From: Bradyrhizobium sp. BR 10289
Lineage (GTDB): Bacteria; Pseudomonadota; Alphaproteobacteria; Rhizobiales; Xanthobacteraceae
Reading direction: 5' to 3'
Assembly (NCBI RefSeq): GCF_019455385.1
Contig: NZ_JACOFR010000002.1
Location: 1-64,000, forward strand
Length of the DNA: 64,000 nt
This document shows, piece after piece, positions 17,206-25,670 of the stretch (the stretch's first letter is position 1; each line of letters begins with the position of its first letter). The notes under the pieces are model-generated. The model made no database searches. It saw nothing but the letters and a program-made list of their open reading frames with translations, and was not told the origin of the DNA. The position numbers and the translations under genes were made by a program.

Positions 17206-17227
17206 CATCAACGAACGAGATCCAGCT

Positions 17228-18112
17228 ATGAGCGACGACAACAGACCAGCAAACTTTTCCAGCGTCTGGGCCGATCTGAGGGGCGTTTCCTTCAAACAGC
17301 ACTTCATCGACGCCGGCGGAATTCGGACCCGCTGTATCGAGTCGGGCGACCCGTCCAAGCCGCTCGTGTTGGCGCTGCACGGCGTCGGCGGCCATGCCGA
17401 GGCATATTCCAGAAACTTCGGTCCGCACGCCGATCATTTCTGGTTCGTCGCCATCGACATGCTGGGACACGGCTGGACCGACAAGCCGGCCATCGACTAC
17501 CAGGTCAAAGACTACGCTGACCATGTGCTCGCTGTCCTCAAGACGCTCGGCAGAGACAAGGCGATGATCAGCGGTGAATCGCTGGGGGGCTGGGTCGCAA
17601 CCTACCTGGCCGTGCATCATCCCGCCACGGTCGCGAAGCTCGTTCTCAACACCGCCGGCGGCTGGACAGCGCACCCCCAGGTGATGGAGCGGTTGAAGAA
17701 GCTGTCCAACGAATCTGCATCCGATCCCTCCTGGGAGCGGATCAAGACGCGCCTCGAATTCCTGATGTGCGACAAGAGCATGGTTTCGGACGATCTGATC
17801 GAGACCCGTCGCGCGATCTACGCGCAGCCCGGATTCGCCGACACGATGAAGCGGATCATGTGCCTGCAGGAGATGGAAATCCGCCGGCCCAATATGATCA
17901 CCGCCGACCAATACCGGTCGATCAAAGCGCCGACCATGGTCGTATGGACCTCGCATGATCCGACCGCGACGCCCGAGGAGGGGAAGCAGATCGCGAACAT
18001 GATTCCGGGCTCGAAATTCGTGGTCATGAACCGCTGCGGACACTGGCCCCAATTCGAGGACGCCGAGCAGTTCAATCGGCTCCACATCGAATTCCTCCGG
18101 ACCGGCAAATAA
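17228..18112 (+). CDS. mhpC: Alpha/beta-hydrolase, MhpC-like C-C bond hydrolase
   Basis: 294 residues of the meta-cleavage-product hydrolase family. The oxyanion region is LALHGVGGHAEAYSRNF. The predicted triad is Ser118 (GESLGG), Asp244 (SHDPTAT) and His272 (GHWPQ). It hydrolyses the ring-opened dienoate to a shorter dienol acid plus a dicarboxylate (succinate in the phenylpropionate route). It lies 22 bases after mhpA. The start at 17228 avoids a long overlap with mhpA. Confidence 0.88.
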   Translation: MSDDNRPANFSSVWADLRGVSFKQHFIDAGGIRTRCIESGDPSKPLVLALHGVGGHAEAYSRNFGPHADHFWFVAIDMLGHGWTDKPAIDYQVKDYADHVLAVLKTLGRDKAMISGESLGGWVATYLAVHHPATVAKLVLNTAGGWTAHPQVMERLKKLSNESASDPSWERIKTRLEFLMCDKSMVSDDLIETRRAIYAQPGFADTMKRIMCLQEMEIRRPNMITADQYRSIKAPTMVVWTSHDPTATPEEGKQIANMIPGSKFVVMNRCGHWPQFEDAEQFNRLHIEFLRTGK

Positions 18113-18123
18113 GGATCGTTCAG

Positions 18124-18906
18124 ATGAACCAGCAAGCCAGGCACAGTGAACTCGCCGCTCAGATCCGCGCCGCTTACGCCGGCACTCCGATCGCGCCCAT
18201 CCGGCCGCAGTTGGCGGACCTCGACGTCGATGGGGCCTACGCGATCCAGCAGGAGAACACGGCGCATTGGGAGAAGGAAGGCCGGCGCGTGGTCGGAAGC
18301 AAGATCGGGCTGACATCGCGCGCGGTGCAGAAGCAGCTCGGGGTCGATCGTCCCGACTTCGGAGTTCTGTTCGCTGACATGATCGTCGGCGAGGACGAGC
18401 CTGTCGCTGCTGGGCGTGTTCTTCAGCCGAAGATCGAGGCGGAGGTGGCTTTCCTTCTTGATCGGGACGTCGAGGTCGAGGCACCCACGGTGGCCGACGT
18501 GCTGCGCGCGGTGGCCTACGCGATGCCCGCCCTCGAGATCGTCGGCAGCCGCATCACCAATTGGGATATCGGCATCGTCGATACTGTCGCCGACAATGCG
18601 TCGTCGGGTCTCTTCGTCCTCGGAGGGCCCGTCCGCCGGCTGGATGGCTTGGATCTCCGTGCCCTCCAGATGCAGATGACGAGTAAGGACGAGGTCGTCT
18701 CGAAGGGGACGGGCGCGGCCTGTCTCGGCAATCCGCTCAACGCGATGGCCTGGCTCGCCGGCGAATTGGCCCGTCGCAAGCGGCCGCTGCGCGCCGGCGA
18801 CGTCGTGCTCTCCGGAGCGCTCGGTCCGATGGTCGCGGTGAACCCGGGGGACGCGTTCGAGGCCAACATCGCGGGGCTTGGCACCGTCTCGGCGCGGTTC
18901 GCCTGA
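18124..18906 (+). CDS. mhpD: 2-keto-4-pentenoate hydratase, MhpD-like
   Basis: 260 residues (E. coli MhpD 269). Visible family features are the substrate-pocket stretch GSKIGLTSRAVQKQLGV, the metal-site region QPKIEAEVAFLL with its Glu pair, and the C-terminal LAGELARRKRPLRAGDVVLSGALGP. It hydrates 2-hydroxypenta-2,4-dienoate to 4-hydroxy-2-oxovalerate. It follows mhpC by 11 bases. No MhpE aldolase or MhpF acetaldehyde dehydrogenase follows, so the end of the pathway differs from the E. coli one or is encoded elsewhere. Confidence 0.9.
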   Translation: MNQQARHSELAAQIRAAYAGTPIAPIRPQLADLDVDGAYAIQQENTAHWEKEGRRVVGSKIGLTSRAVQKQLGVDRPDFGVLFADMIVGEDEPVAAGRVLQPKIEAEVAFLLDRDVEVEAPTVADVLRAVAYAMPALEIVGSRITNWDIGIVDTVADNASSGLFVLGGPVRRLDGLDLRALQMQMTSKDEVVSKGTGAACLGNPLNAMAWLAGELARRKRPLRAGDVVLSGALGPMVAVNPGDAFEANIAGLGTVSARFA

Positions 18907-18927
18907 GCGCGTCCGAGGTAACACCAA

Positions 18928-19797
18928 ATGAAGCTCGTGAGATTCGGCAATCCCGGCGCCGAAAAGCCGGGGCTCGTCGACGACCAAGGGCGTCTGCGCG
19001 ACCTGTCGAGTGTCATCGCCGACCTCGCCCCCGCCACCTTGTCGCGGTCAGCCTTACAGAGGATCGCTGCGATCGCTCCATCCACGCTTCCGCTCGTCGC
19101 CGGCGAGCCACGTTTTGGCGTGCCGATTGCGGGCGTTGGAAAATTCATCGCGATCGGCCTGAACTATGTCGATCATGCGGGGGAGGCGAACCTCCCGCTG
19201 CCGTCCGAGCCTATCGTCTTTCAGAAGGCGATCACCTCGCTCAGCGGACCGAACGACGATGTCGTTCTGCCGAAAGGCTCGAAGAAGTCCGACTGGGAGG
19301 TGGAGCTCGGGATCGTGATCGGCACGCGAGCTTCCTACGTCGAGCGAGCCGACGCGCTCGCTCACGTTGCCGGCTACTGCATCGTGAACGACGTGAGCGA
19401 GCGCGAGTACCAGATGGAGCGCGGCGGCACGTGGGACAAGGGCAAGGGCTGTGACACCTTCGGTCCTGTCGGACCATGGCTGGTGACCACGGACGAGGTC
19501 ACCGCCCCCCTGGCGCTCGACCTCTGGCTCGACGTCAACGGGCAACGCATGCAGGCGGGCAACACCCGGACCATGATCTTCGACTGCGCCGAGATCGTCA
19601 GCTACGTCAGCCACTTCATAACGCTGATGCCCGGTGACATCATTGCGACTGGCACGCCGCCCGGCGTAGGCATGGGCAAGAAGCCTGCAGCGATCTATCT
19701 CAAGCCGGGCGACGTCATGACGCTCGGCATCGAGGGTCTCGGAACGCAACGTCAGCGAACCCGAGAATGGCCGCCGGCTGCGGGGCCGCGGTCGTGA
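18928..19797 (+). CDS. Fumarylacetoacetate-hydrolase-family enzyme
   Basis: 289 residues of the FAH superfamily. Signatures are IAIGLNYVDHAGEANLP, SDWEVELGIVIG with metal-binding glutamates, and GTPPGVGMGKKP near the C-terminus. Related enzymes are 2-hydroxyhepta-2,4-dienedioate isomerases/decarboxylases (HpcE-like), acylpyruvases and 2-keto-3-deoxysugar lyases. In this operon it probably acts on a 2-oxo acid produced by MhpC/MhpD (inference). Its stop codon overlaps the next gene's GTG start (GTGA). A paralogous relationship to MhpD at superfamily level is known. Confidence 0.85.
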   Translation: MKLVRFGNPGAEKPGLVDDQGRLRDLSSVIADLAPATLSRSALQRIAAIAPSTLPLVAGEPRFGVPIAGVGKFIAIGLNYVDHAGEANLPLPSEPIVFQKAITSLSGPNDDVVLPKGSKKSDWEVELGIVIGTRASYVERADALAHVAGYCIVNDVSEREYQMERGGTWDKGKGCDTFGPVGPWLVTTDEVTAPLALDLWLDVNGQRMQAGNTRTMIFDCAEIVSYVSHFITLMPGDIIATGTPPGVGMGKKPAAIYLKPGDVMTLGIEGLGTQRQRTREWPPAAGPRS

Positions 19798-20546
19798 CGG
19801 TCTATAGCGGAAGATTTGAAGGACGAACGGCCGTCGTTACAGGTGCGGCGTCCGGCATCGGTCGCGACGTGGCGCGTCGCCTGGCGGCCGAGGGCGCCCG
19901 AGTCTCCATGTGGGACCTGAACGCCTCCGTCCTCGCCGCCGCAGCGGCGGGGGCCGGAGCAGCATACACGCAGTCCGTCGACGTCGCGGAGGAAGACGCA
20001 GTCGATGCGGCCATGCGGCGGAGCATCGACGACCTGGGTGGCCGGCTTGACATTCTGGTCGCCAGTGCCGGTATCACGGGGCCGAACGGAGCCGTGAAGG
20101 ACTACCCGGGCAGCGATTGGCGCAAGGTCTTCGACGTCAACGTCAACGGAGCCTTCTACTGCAACCGCGCCGCTGTCCGCGCGATGGAGAAGGGCGGCTA
20201 CGGTCGCATCGTCAACGTCGCCTCGGTCGCGGGCAAGGAAGGCAACCCGAACGCTTCGGCCTACAGTGCGTCCAAGGCCGCCGTGATCGCACTCACCAAA
20301 TCGCTGGGCAAGGAAACGGCCACGACCGGCATCCGGGTCAACTGCATAACACCGGCGGCGATCAGAACGCCGCTGTTCGACCAGATGACGCCCCAGCACA
20401 TCGATTTCATGCTTTCGAAGATTCCGCTCGGACGGTTCGGGGCGATCGAGGAAGCGTCATCCCTCGTCTGCTGGCTCGCGAGCGAGGAGTGCTCGTTCAG
20501 TACGGGGGCCGTATTCGACCTCTCAGGCGGACGAGCGACCTACTAG
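19794..20546 (+). CDS. Short-chain dehydrogenase/reductase
   Basis: 250 residues with the classical SDR elements: cofactor motif VVTGAASGIG, ASAGI structural motif, active-site Ser before YSASK (Tyr-x-x-x-Lys), and a C-terminal FDLSGGRATY. The GTG start at 19794 gives a four-base overlap with the FAH gene; an ATG at 19767 would overlap more. An Asp at the end of strand 2 (SMWDLNAS) suggests preference for NAD over NADP. It closes the operon. Its substrate is perhaps a hydroxy-acid intermediate, which is not certain. Confidence 0.87.
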   Translation: MTVYSGRFEGRTAVVTGAASGIGRDVARRLAAEGARVSMWDLNASVLAAAAAGAGAAYTQSVDVAEEDAVDAAMRRSIDDLGGRLDILVASAGITGPNGAVKDYPGSDWRKVFDVNVNGAFYCNRAAVRAMEKGGYGRIVNVASVAGKEGNPNASAYSASKAAVIALTKSLGKETATTGIRVNCITPAAIRTPLFDQMTPQHIDFMLSKIPLGRFGAIEEASSLVCWLASEECSFSTGAVFDLSGGRATY

Positions 20547-20689
20547 CTGGGTTTTGCGTCATGTTCGGCCGATCACGCGCCCCACAATTCTGTGCGCGTC
20601 ATAGGGGACAGACTCAGAATTGCCGAAAACAAACTCGGATCAGAGAGAAGGTTCAGTCAGGCTTACCTACATCCACGATTCGCATAAGG

Positions 20690-20705
20690 TATATTATGGA
20701 ATATA
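20690..20705. promoter_or_regulatory. AT-rich inverted repeat upstream of the TRAP operon
   Basis: TATATT and AATATA arms separated by ATGG, in the only strongly AT-rich patch for kilobases around. Position about 290 bases upstream of dctP. It could be a regulator site (GntR-type regulators often serve TRAP operons) or a promoter element. Confidence 0.3.
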
Positions 20706-20808
20706 TTTATCTACAATTAGATCAGACCTTTAGCGGGAAATCCTGCCACGGCGCCTTCGCTCCAGCGCCGTTTGTGGTCCTTCGCTCGACCATCCTGCCG
20801 ACGCTTGA

Positions 20809-20835
20809 CGGCTACTGTGCATGGGGTTGTTTTCG
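20809..20835 (-). repeat. Dispersed 27-base repeat, copy 1
   Basis: The reverse complement of these 27 bases is identical to 49333-49359 on the plus strand. The shared core contains AACCCCATGCACAGTAGCC. Both copies lie in gene-free stretches of about 400 bases. No role is known to me. Confidence 0.7.
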
Positions 20836-20994
20836 CATTTTTAGATCCAGCGCCTGTGGCGAAAGCCGATATTGCCGTGACGTTGTCCGGCTGCAATAAG
20901 CGAGGCTTCGCGAGATCGCAGATGACCTTCTGACCTGACGTCCGTATAGGTTTGCATCTCACAACAAAAACAAACCTTCCGAGGAAGCAGACCC

Positions 20995-22026
20995 ATGGTT
21001 CTTTCTACGCGTTTCTCCCGACGCACGCTCCTGAAGGCCTCCGCCGCGACCGCGGTCCTGGGCGGCCTCAGCGCGCCCCATGTGGCCCGGGCCCAGAGTG
21101 CCGAGTTTACCTACAAATACGCCAACAACCTGCCGGACACCCATCCGATGAACGTCCGCGCCCGGGAGATGGCCGCGGCGATCAAGACCGAGACAGGCGG
21201 CAAGTTCGACCTCCAGATCTTCCCGAACAACCAGCTCGGCTCCGACACCGACATGCTGAGCCAGATCCGCTCCGGCGGCGTCGAGTTCTTCACGCTGTCG
21301 GGCCTGATCCTGTCGACCCTGGTGCCGGCCGCGTCCATCAACGGCATCGGCTTCGCGTTCCCGGATTATCCCACGGTCTGGAAGGCCATGGACGGCGATC
21401 TCGGCGGCTTCGTCCGCGGCGAGATCAAGAAGGCCGGCCTCGAGGTCATGGACAAGATCTGGGACAACGGCTTCCGCCAGACCACGTCGTCGTCCAAGCC
21501 GATCAGCGGCCCCGACGATTTCAAGGGCTTCAAGATCCGCGTGCCGGTGTCGCCGCTGTGGACCTCGATGTTCAAGGCGTTCGACGCGGCGCCCGCCTCG
21601 ATCAATTTCGCCGAGGTCTATTCCGCGCTCCAGACCAAGATCGTCGAGGGCCAGGAGAACCCGCTGGCGATCATCTCGACCGCCAAGCTCTACGAGGTGC
21701 AGAAGTACTGCTCGCTGACCAACCACATGTGGGACGGCTTCTGGTTCCTGGCCAACCGGCGCGCCTGGAGCGCGCTGCCCGAGGACATCCGCACCATCGT
21801 CGCCAAGAACATCAACGCCGCCGCCGTCAAGGAGCGTGAGGATACCGCCAAGCTCAATGCGAACCTCCAGCAGGAGCTCGCGGGCAAGGGCCTGACCTTC
21901 AACCAGCCCACGGTCGCGCCGTTCCGCGACAAGCTGCGCACCGCCGGCTTCTATGCCGAGTGGAAGGGCAAGTATGGCGACCAGGCCTGGGACCTGCTGG
22001 AGAAGGCCGTCGGCAAGCTGTCGTAG
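20995..22026 (+). CDS. TRAP transporter solute-binding protein (DctP family), Tat-exported
   Basis: 343 residues. The N-terminus has a twin-arginine signal (SRRTLLKASAATAVLGG) with cleavage near ARAQ|S, so it is exported folded. The mature protein is a DctP/TAXI-like fold: FTYKYANNLPDTHPMNVRA, FPNNQLGSDTDMLSQIRSGG, and the ligand-arginine region FKIRVPVSPLWTSMFKAF. It is the first gene of an operon with fused DctQM and an acyl-CoA synthetase. The ligand is probably an organic acid that the synthetase can activate (inference). Confidence 0.92.
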   Translation: MVLSTRFSRRTLLKASAATAVLGGLSAPHVARAQSAEFTYKYANNLPDTHPMNVRAREMAAAIKTETGGKFDLQIFPNNQLGSDTDMLSQIRSGGVEFFTLSGLILSTLVPAASINGIGFAFPDYPTVWKAMDGDLGGFVRGEIKKAGLEVMDKIWDNGFRQTTSSSKPISGPDDFKGFKIRVPVSPLWTSMFKAFDAAPASINFAEVYSALQTKIVEGQENPLAIISTAKLYEVQKYCSLTNHMWDGFWFLANRRAWSALPEDIRTIVAKNINAAAVKEREDTAKLNANLQQELAGKGLTFNQPTVAPFRDKLRTAGFYAEWKGKYGDQAWDLLEKAVGKLS

Positions 22027-22056
22027 CGCATTGGGGCCGCCGAGGCTCGTATCAGG

Positions 22057-23946
22057 ATGGCTCATGTCGAGGTTCAGGTGACCGAAATGGCGGGCGAGGT
22101 GGCTGTTCAGCCCCCTCGCCGATCCCGGTTGCTGGCCTCGCTCGAGCGCATCCTCGGCCTTGCCGTCGAGATCCCGGCGGCGATCCTGGTGGTCGCCGAG
22201 ATCGTGATCCTGTTTGCCGGCGTGGTCGCGCGCTACGGCGTGCACCGGCCGCTGATCTGGTCGGACGAGCTCGCCTCGATCCTGTTCCTGTGGCTGGCCA
22301 TGCTGGGCGCGGCGGTCGCGTTCCGCCGCTCCGAGCACATGCGCATGACCGCGATCGTCGCCAGCACGCGGCCGGCCACGCGCGCCTGGCTCGACCTGGT
22401 CGCGACCTGCGCGGCGCTGGCGTTCCTGATTCTGATCGTCTGGCCGTCCGCCGAATACGCCTACGAGGAAAGCTTCATCACCACGCCGGCACTGCAGATC
22501 TCGAACATGTGGCGCGCCGCCGCGCTGCCGTCAGGCATCTGCCTGATGACGGTGTTCGCCTTGCTGCGGCTGCTGCGCGCCGCCGATCTCCGGACGGTGC
22601 TGACAGCCGTGATCACCGTGGCCGTCATCGTCGGCCTGTTCTGGCTGGCGCAGCCTTATCTGCGGCCGCTCGGCAATCTCAACCTCGTCATTTTCTTCGT
22701 CGGCGTCGCCGGCTTCTGCGTGTTCGCCGGCGTTCCCATTGCGTTCGGCTTTGGGCTGGCGATCTTCGGCTATCTGGCGCTGACCACGCGCACGCCGGTG
22801 ATGGTGCTGGTCGGACGGATGGACGAGGGCATGAGCCATCTCATCCTGCTCTCGGTGCCGCTGTTCGTGTTCCTGGGGCTGCTCATCGAAATGACCGGCA
22901 TGGCGCGGGCCATGGTGGCGTTCCTGGCAAGCCTGCTCGGACACGTCCGCGGCGGCCTCAATTACGTGCTGGTCGGCGCCATGTACCTGGTCTCCGGCAT
23001 CTCGGGCGCCAAGGCGGCCGACATGGCCGCGGTCGCACCCGTGCTGTTTCCGGAGATGAAGCAGCGCGGCGCCAAGCCCGGCGATCTCGTCGCGCTGCTG
23101 GCGGCAACCGGCGCGCAGACCGAAACCATTCCGCCGAGCCTCGTGCTGATCACCATCGGCTCGGTCACGGGTGTCTCGATCGCGGCGCTGTTCACCGGCG
23201 GCCTCCTCCCCGGCGTCGTGCTCGCGATCACACTGTGCATGCTGGTGTGGTGGCGCTACCGCCATGAGGACATGAGCCATGTCCGCCGCGCCACGGCCTC
23301 CGAAATCGGCAGGACCTTCATCGTCGCCCTGCCCGCGCTCGCCCTGCCTTTTGTCATCCGCTACGCCGTGGTCGAGGGCATTGCGACCGCCACCGAGGTC
23401 TCCACCATCGGCATCGTCTATGGCGCCCTGGTCGGCCTCCTCGTCTACCGCCGCTTCGACTGGCGGCGGCTGTTTCCGATGCTGGTCGAGACCGCCGCGC
23501 TGTCGGGCGCGATCCTCTTGATCATCGGCACCGCCACAGGCATGGCCTGGGGCCTGACGCAATCCGGCTTCTCGCGCTCGCTGGCCGCCGCCATGACGGG
23601 ACTGCCCGGGGGAGCCGCGACCTTCATCGCGGTCTCCATCCTGGCCTTCACCATTCTCGGCAGCGTGCTGGAAGGCATTCCGGCGATCGTGCTGTTCGGC
23701 CCGCTGTTGTTTCCGATCGCCCGCGCCGTCGGCGTGCACGAGGTGCACTATGCCATGGTGATCATTCTGGCCATGGGTATCGGGCTATTCGCCCCGCCGT
23801 TCGGCGTCGGCTATTATGCCGCCTGCGCCATCGGACGCGTCGATCCGGCCGAGGGCATCAGGCCGATCTGGGGCTATCTGCTGGCGCTGCTGGTGGGATT
23901 GATCGTCGTCGCGATCTTCCCCTGGATCTCGATCGGATTTCTTTGA
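22057..23946 (+). CDS. TRAP transporter fused small and large permease (DctQM)
   Basis: 629 residues. Residues about 25-190 are a four-helix DctQ-like domain (WSDELASILFLWLAMLGAAVAFRRSEHMRM). Residues about 200-629 are the DctM domain with many helices, including GVPIAFGFGLAIFGYLA and GLFAPPFGVGYYAA. Fused DctQM proteins are known in the TRAP family. It is a sodium-driven symporter working with the DctP gene 30 bases upstream. The second TRAP system at 25.7-28.6 kb has the two domains on separate chains. Confidence 0.92.
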   Translation: MAHVEVQVTEMAGEVAVQPPRRSRLLASLERILGLAVEIPAAILVVAEIVILFAGVVARYGVHRPLIWSDELASILFLWLAMLGAAVAFRRSEHMRMTAIVASTRPATRAWLDLVATCAALAFLILIVWPSAEYAYEESFITTPALQISNMWRAAALPSGICLMTVFALLRLLRAADLRTVLTAVITVAVIVGLFWLAQPYLRPLGNLNLVIFFVGVAGFCVFAGVPIAFGFGLAIFGYLALTTRTPVMVLVGRMDEGMSHLILLSVPLFVFLGLLIEMTGMARAMVAFLASLLGHVRGGLNYVLVGAMYLVSGISGAKAADMAAVAPVLFPEMKQRGAKPGDLVALLAATGAQTETIPPSLVLITIGSVTGVSIAALFTGGLLPGVVLAITLCMLVWWRYRHEDMSHVRRATASEIGRTFIVALPALALPFVIRYAVVEGIATATEVSTIGIVYGALVGLLVYRRFDWRRLFPMLVETAALSGAILLIIGTATGMAWGLTQSGFSRSLAAAMTGLPGGAATFIAVSILAFTILGSVLEGIPAIVLFGPLLFPIARAVGVHEVHYAMVIILAMGIGLFAPPFGVGYYAACAIGRVDPAEGIRPIWGYLLALLVGLIVVAIFPWISIGFL

Positions 23947-23967
23947 TGCGGTTTAAGGAGGATGTCG

Positions 23968-25617
23968 ATGAGTGAGCGGCAGAACCCGTACAATATCGGC
24001 CTCGACAAGACGCCGGCCAACTACGTGCCGCTGACCCCGCTGAGCTTCCTCGCGCGCAGCGCCGCGGTCTATCCCGATCACGTCAGCACCGTCTATGAGG
24101 GCCGGAGCTTCACGTGGGCGCAGACCCATGAGCGCTGCAAGCGCTTCGCGTCCTATCTCGCCGGCAAGGGCATCGGCGTCGGCGACACCGTGGCGGCGAT
24201 GCTGCCGAACATCCCCGCGATGAACGAGGCGCATTTCGCGGTGCCGATGACCGGCGCCGTGCTCAACGCGCTCAACATCCGCCTCGATGCGCCCTCGATC
24301 GCGTTCCAGCTCGATCATGGCGGCGCCAAGATCATCCTGGTCGATCCTGAATTCTCAGGCGTGATCACCGATGCGCTGGCGCAGATGAAGGGACCGAAGC
24401 CGCTGGTGGTCGACGTCGACGATGCCGCCTTCAAGGGCGGCAAGCGCATCGGTGAGATCGAGTACGAGGCCGCGCTCGCGATGGGCGATCCTGATTTCGC
24501 CGCGATCCGACCGAGCGACGAATGGGACGCGATCGCGCTGAGCTACACCTCAGGCACCACGGGCAATCCCAAGGGTGTCGTGACGCATCATCGCGGCGCG
24601 TATCTGAACGCCGTCAGCAACATCCTCGCCGACAATCTCGGCCAGCATCCGGTCTATCTCTGGACGTTGCCGATGTTCCATTGCAACGGCTGGTGCTTCC
24701 CGTGGACCATGGCCGCCGCCGCCGGCATCAATGTCTGCCTGCGCAAGGTCGAGCCGACCAAGATCTTCGAGCTGATCAAGACGCACGGCGTCACCCACAT
24801 GTGCGGCGCGCCGATCGTCTACAACACCCTCATCAACGCACCCGACGCGCCGAAAGGCAGCGCTGCCCGCCGCGTTGTCGGCCTGATCGCCGGCGCCGCG
24901 CCGCCGGTCGCCGTGCTGGAAGGCGCCGAGAACATCGGCATCAAGCTGACGCATGTCTACGGTCTGACCGAGGTCTACGGCCCCGCCTCCGTCTGCGCCG
25001 AGCAGCCCGGTTGGGACGAGCTTCCGGCCGCCCACCGCGCGCGCATGAAGCGCCGCCAGGGCGTGCCCTACCCGCTCGAGGAAGCCGTCACCGTCATCAA
25101 TCCGCAGACCATGGAAGAGGTGCCGCGCGACGGCGAGACCATCGGCGAGGTCATGTTCCGCGGCAACATCGTGATGAAGGGCTACCTCAAGAACGAGAAG
25201 GCGACGAAGGAAGCCTTCGAGGGCGGCTGGTTTCACACCGGCGATCTCGGCGTGCTCGACGAGCACGGCTACGTCATCATCAAGGACCGCTCCAAGGACA
25301 TCATCATCTCCGGCGGCGAGAACATCTCCTCGGTCGAGGTCGAGGACATCCTTTACAAGCACCCGGCCGTGCTGTTCGCCGCCGTGGTCGCAAAGCCCGA
25401 TCCGAAATGGGGCGAGGTGCCTTGCGCCTTCGTCGAGCTGAAGGACGGCGCCAGCGCGACCGAGGCCGACATCATCGCCTTCTGCCGCACGCATATGAGC
25501 GGCTTCAAGACGCCGAAGGCGGTCGTGTTCGGACCGATCCCGAAGACGTCCACGGGTAAGATCCAGAAATTCCTGCTGCGCAACGAGGTGGGATCGGCCA
25601 AGGCGATCACGGCCTGA
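23968..25617 (+). CDS. Acyl-CoA synthetase (AMP-forming)
   Basis: 549 residues of the ANL superfamily. Motifs present: YTSGTTGNPKG (A3, near residue 192), YGLTEVYGP (A5), GWFHTGDLG (A7), KDRSKDIIISGGENISSVE (A8) and the catalytic lysine in KTSTGKIQK (A10). It converts a carboxylic acid, CoA and ATP to acyl-CoA, AMP and PPi. Length and sequence resemble medium-chain or aryl/dicarboxylate CoA ligases. Start set at 23968 because AAGGAGG ends 6 bases upstream; ATG 23962 touches that site. Fifteen or more bases from dctQM, so probably activates the TRAP substrate after import. Confidence 0.9.
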   Translation: MSERQNPYNIGLDKTPANYVPLTPLSFLARSAAVYPDHVSTVYEGRSFTWAQTHERCKRFASYLAGKGIGVGDTVAAMLPNIPAMNEAHFAVPMTGAVLNALNIRLDAPSIAFQLDHGGAKIILVDPEFSGVITDALAQMKGPKPLVVDVDDAAFKGGKRIGEIEYEAALAMGDPDFAAIRPSDEWDAIALSYTSGTTGNPKGVVTHHRGAYLNAVSNILADNLGQHPVYLWTLPMFHCNGWCFPWTMAAAAGINVCLRKVEPTKIFELIKTHGVTHMCGAPIVYNTLINAPDAPKGSAARRVVGLIAGAAPPVAVLEGAENIGIKLTHVYGLTEVYGPASVCAEQPGWDELPAAHRARMKRRQGVPYPLEEAVTVINPQTMEEVPRDGETIGEVMFRGNIVMKGYLKNEKATKEAFEGGWFHTGDLGVLDEHGYVIIKDRSKDIIISGGENISSVEVEDILYKHPAVLFAAVVAKPDPKWGEVPCAFVELKDGASATEADIIAFCRTHMSGFKTPKAVVFGPIPKTSTGKIQKFLLRNEVGSAKAITA

Positions 25618-25670
25618 CTGATCTCGACGCGGCGCGAGCGGTCCCTGCCCGCCCGCGCCGCGATGCGCCG

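Larger units (their letters stand above)
20547..20994. other. 448-base intergenic region with an AT-rich promoter-like patch
   Basis: No gene is supported. GC falls clearly compared with its neighbours. Bases 20680-20725 are mostly A/T and include TATATT-ATGG-AATATA (20690-20705), a 6-base inverted repeat that could be an operator for the TRAP operon starting at 20995. Bases 20809-20835 hold one copy of a dispersed 27-base repeat. Small open frames here have no homology that I recognise. Confidence 0.6.

Noticed and set aside
20717..20962. 81-codon minus-strand frame in the gap before the TRAP operon
   Set aside because: It overlaps the dispersed 27-base repeat, has no ribosome-binding site or domain, and its composition is not coding-like.
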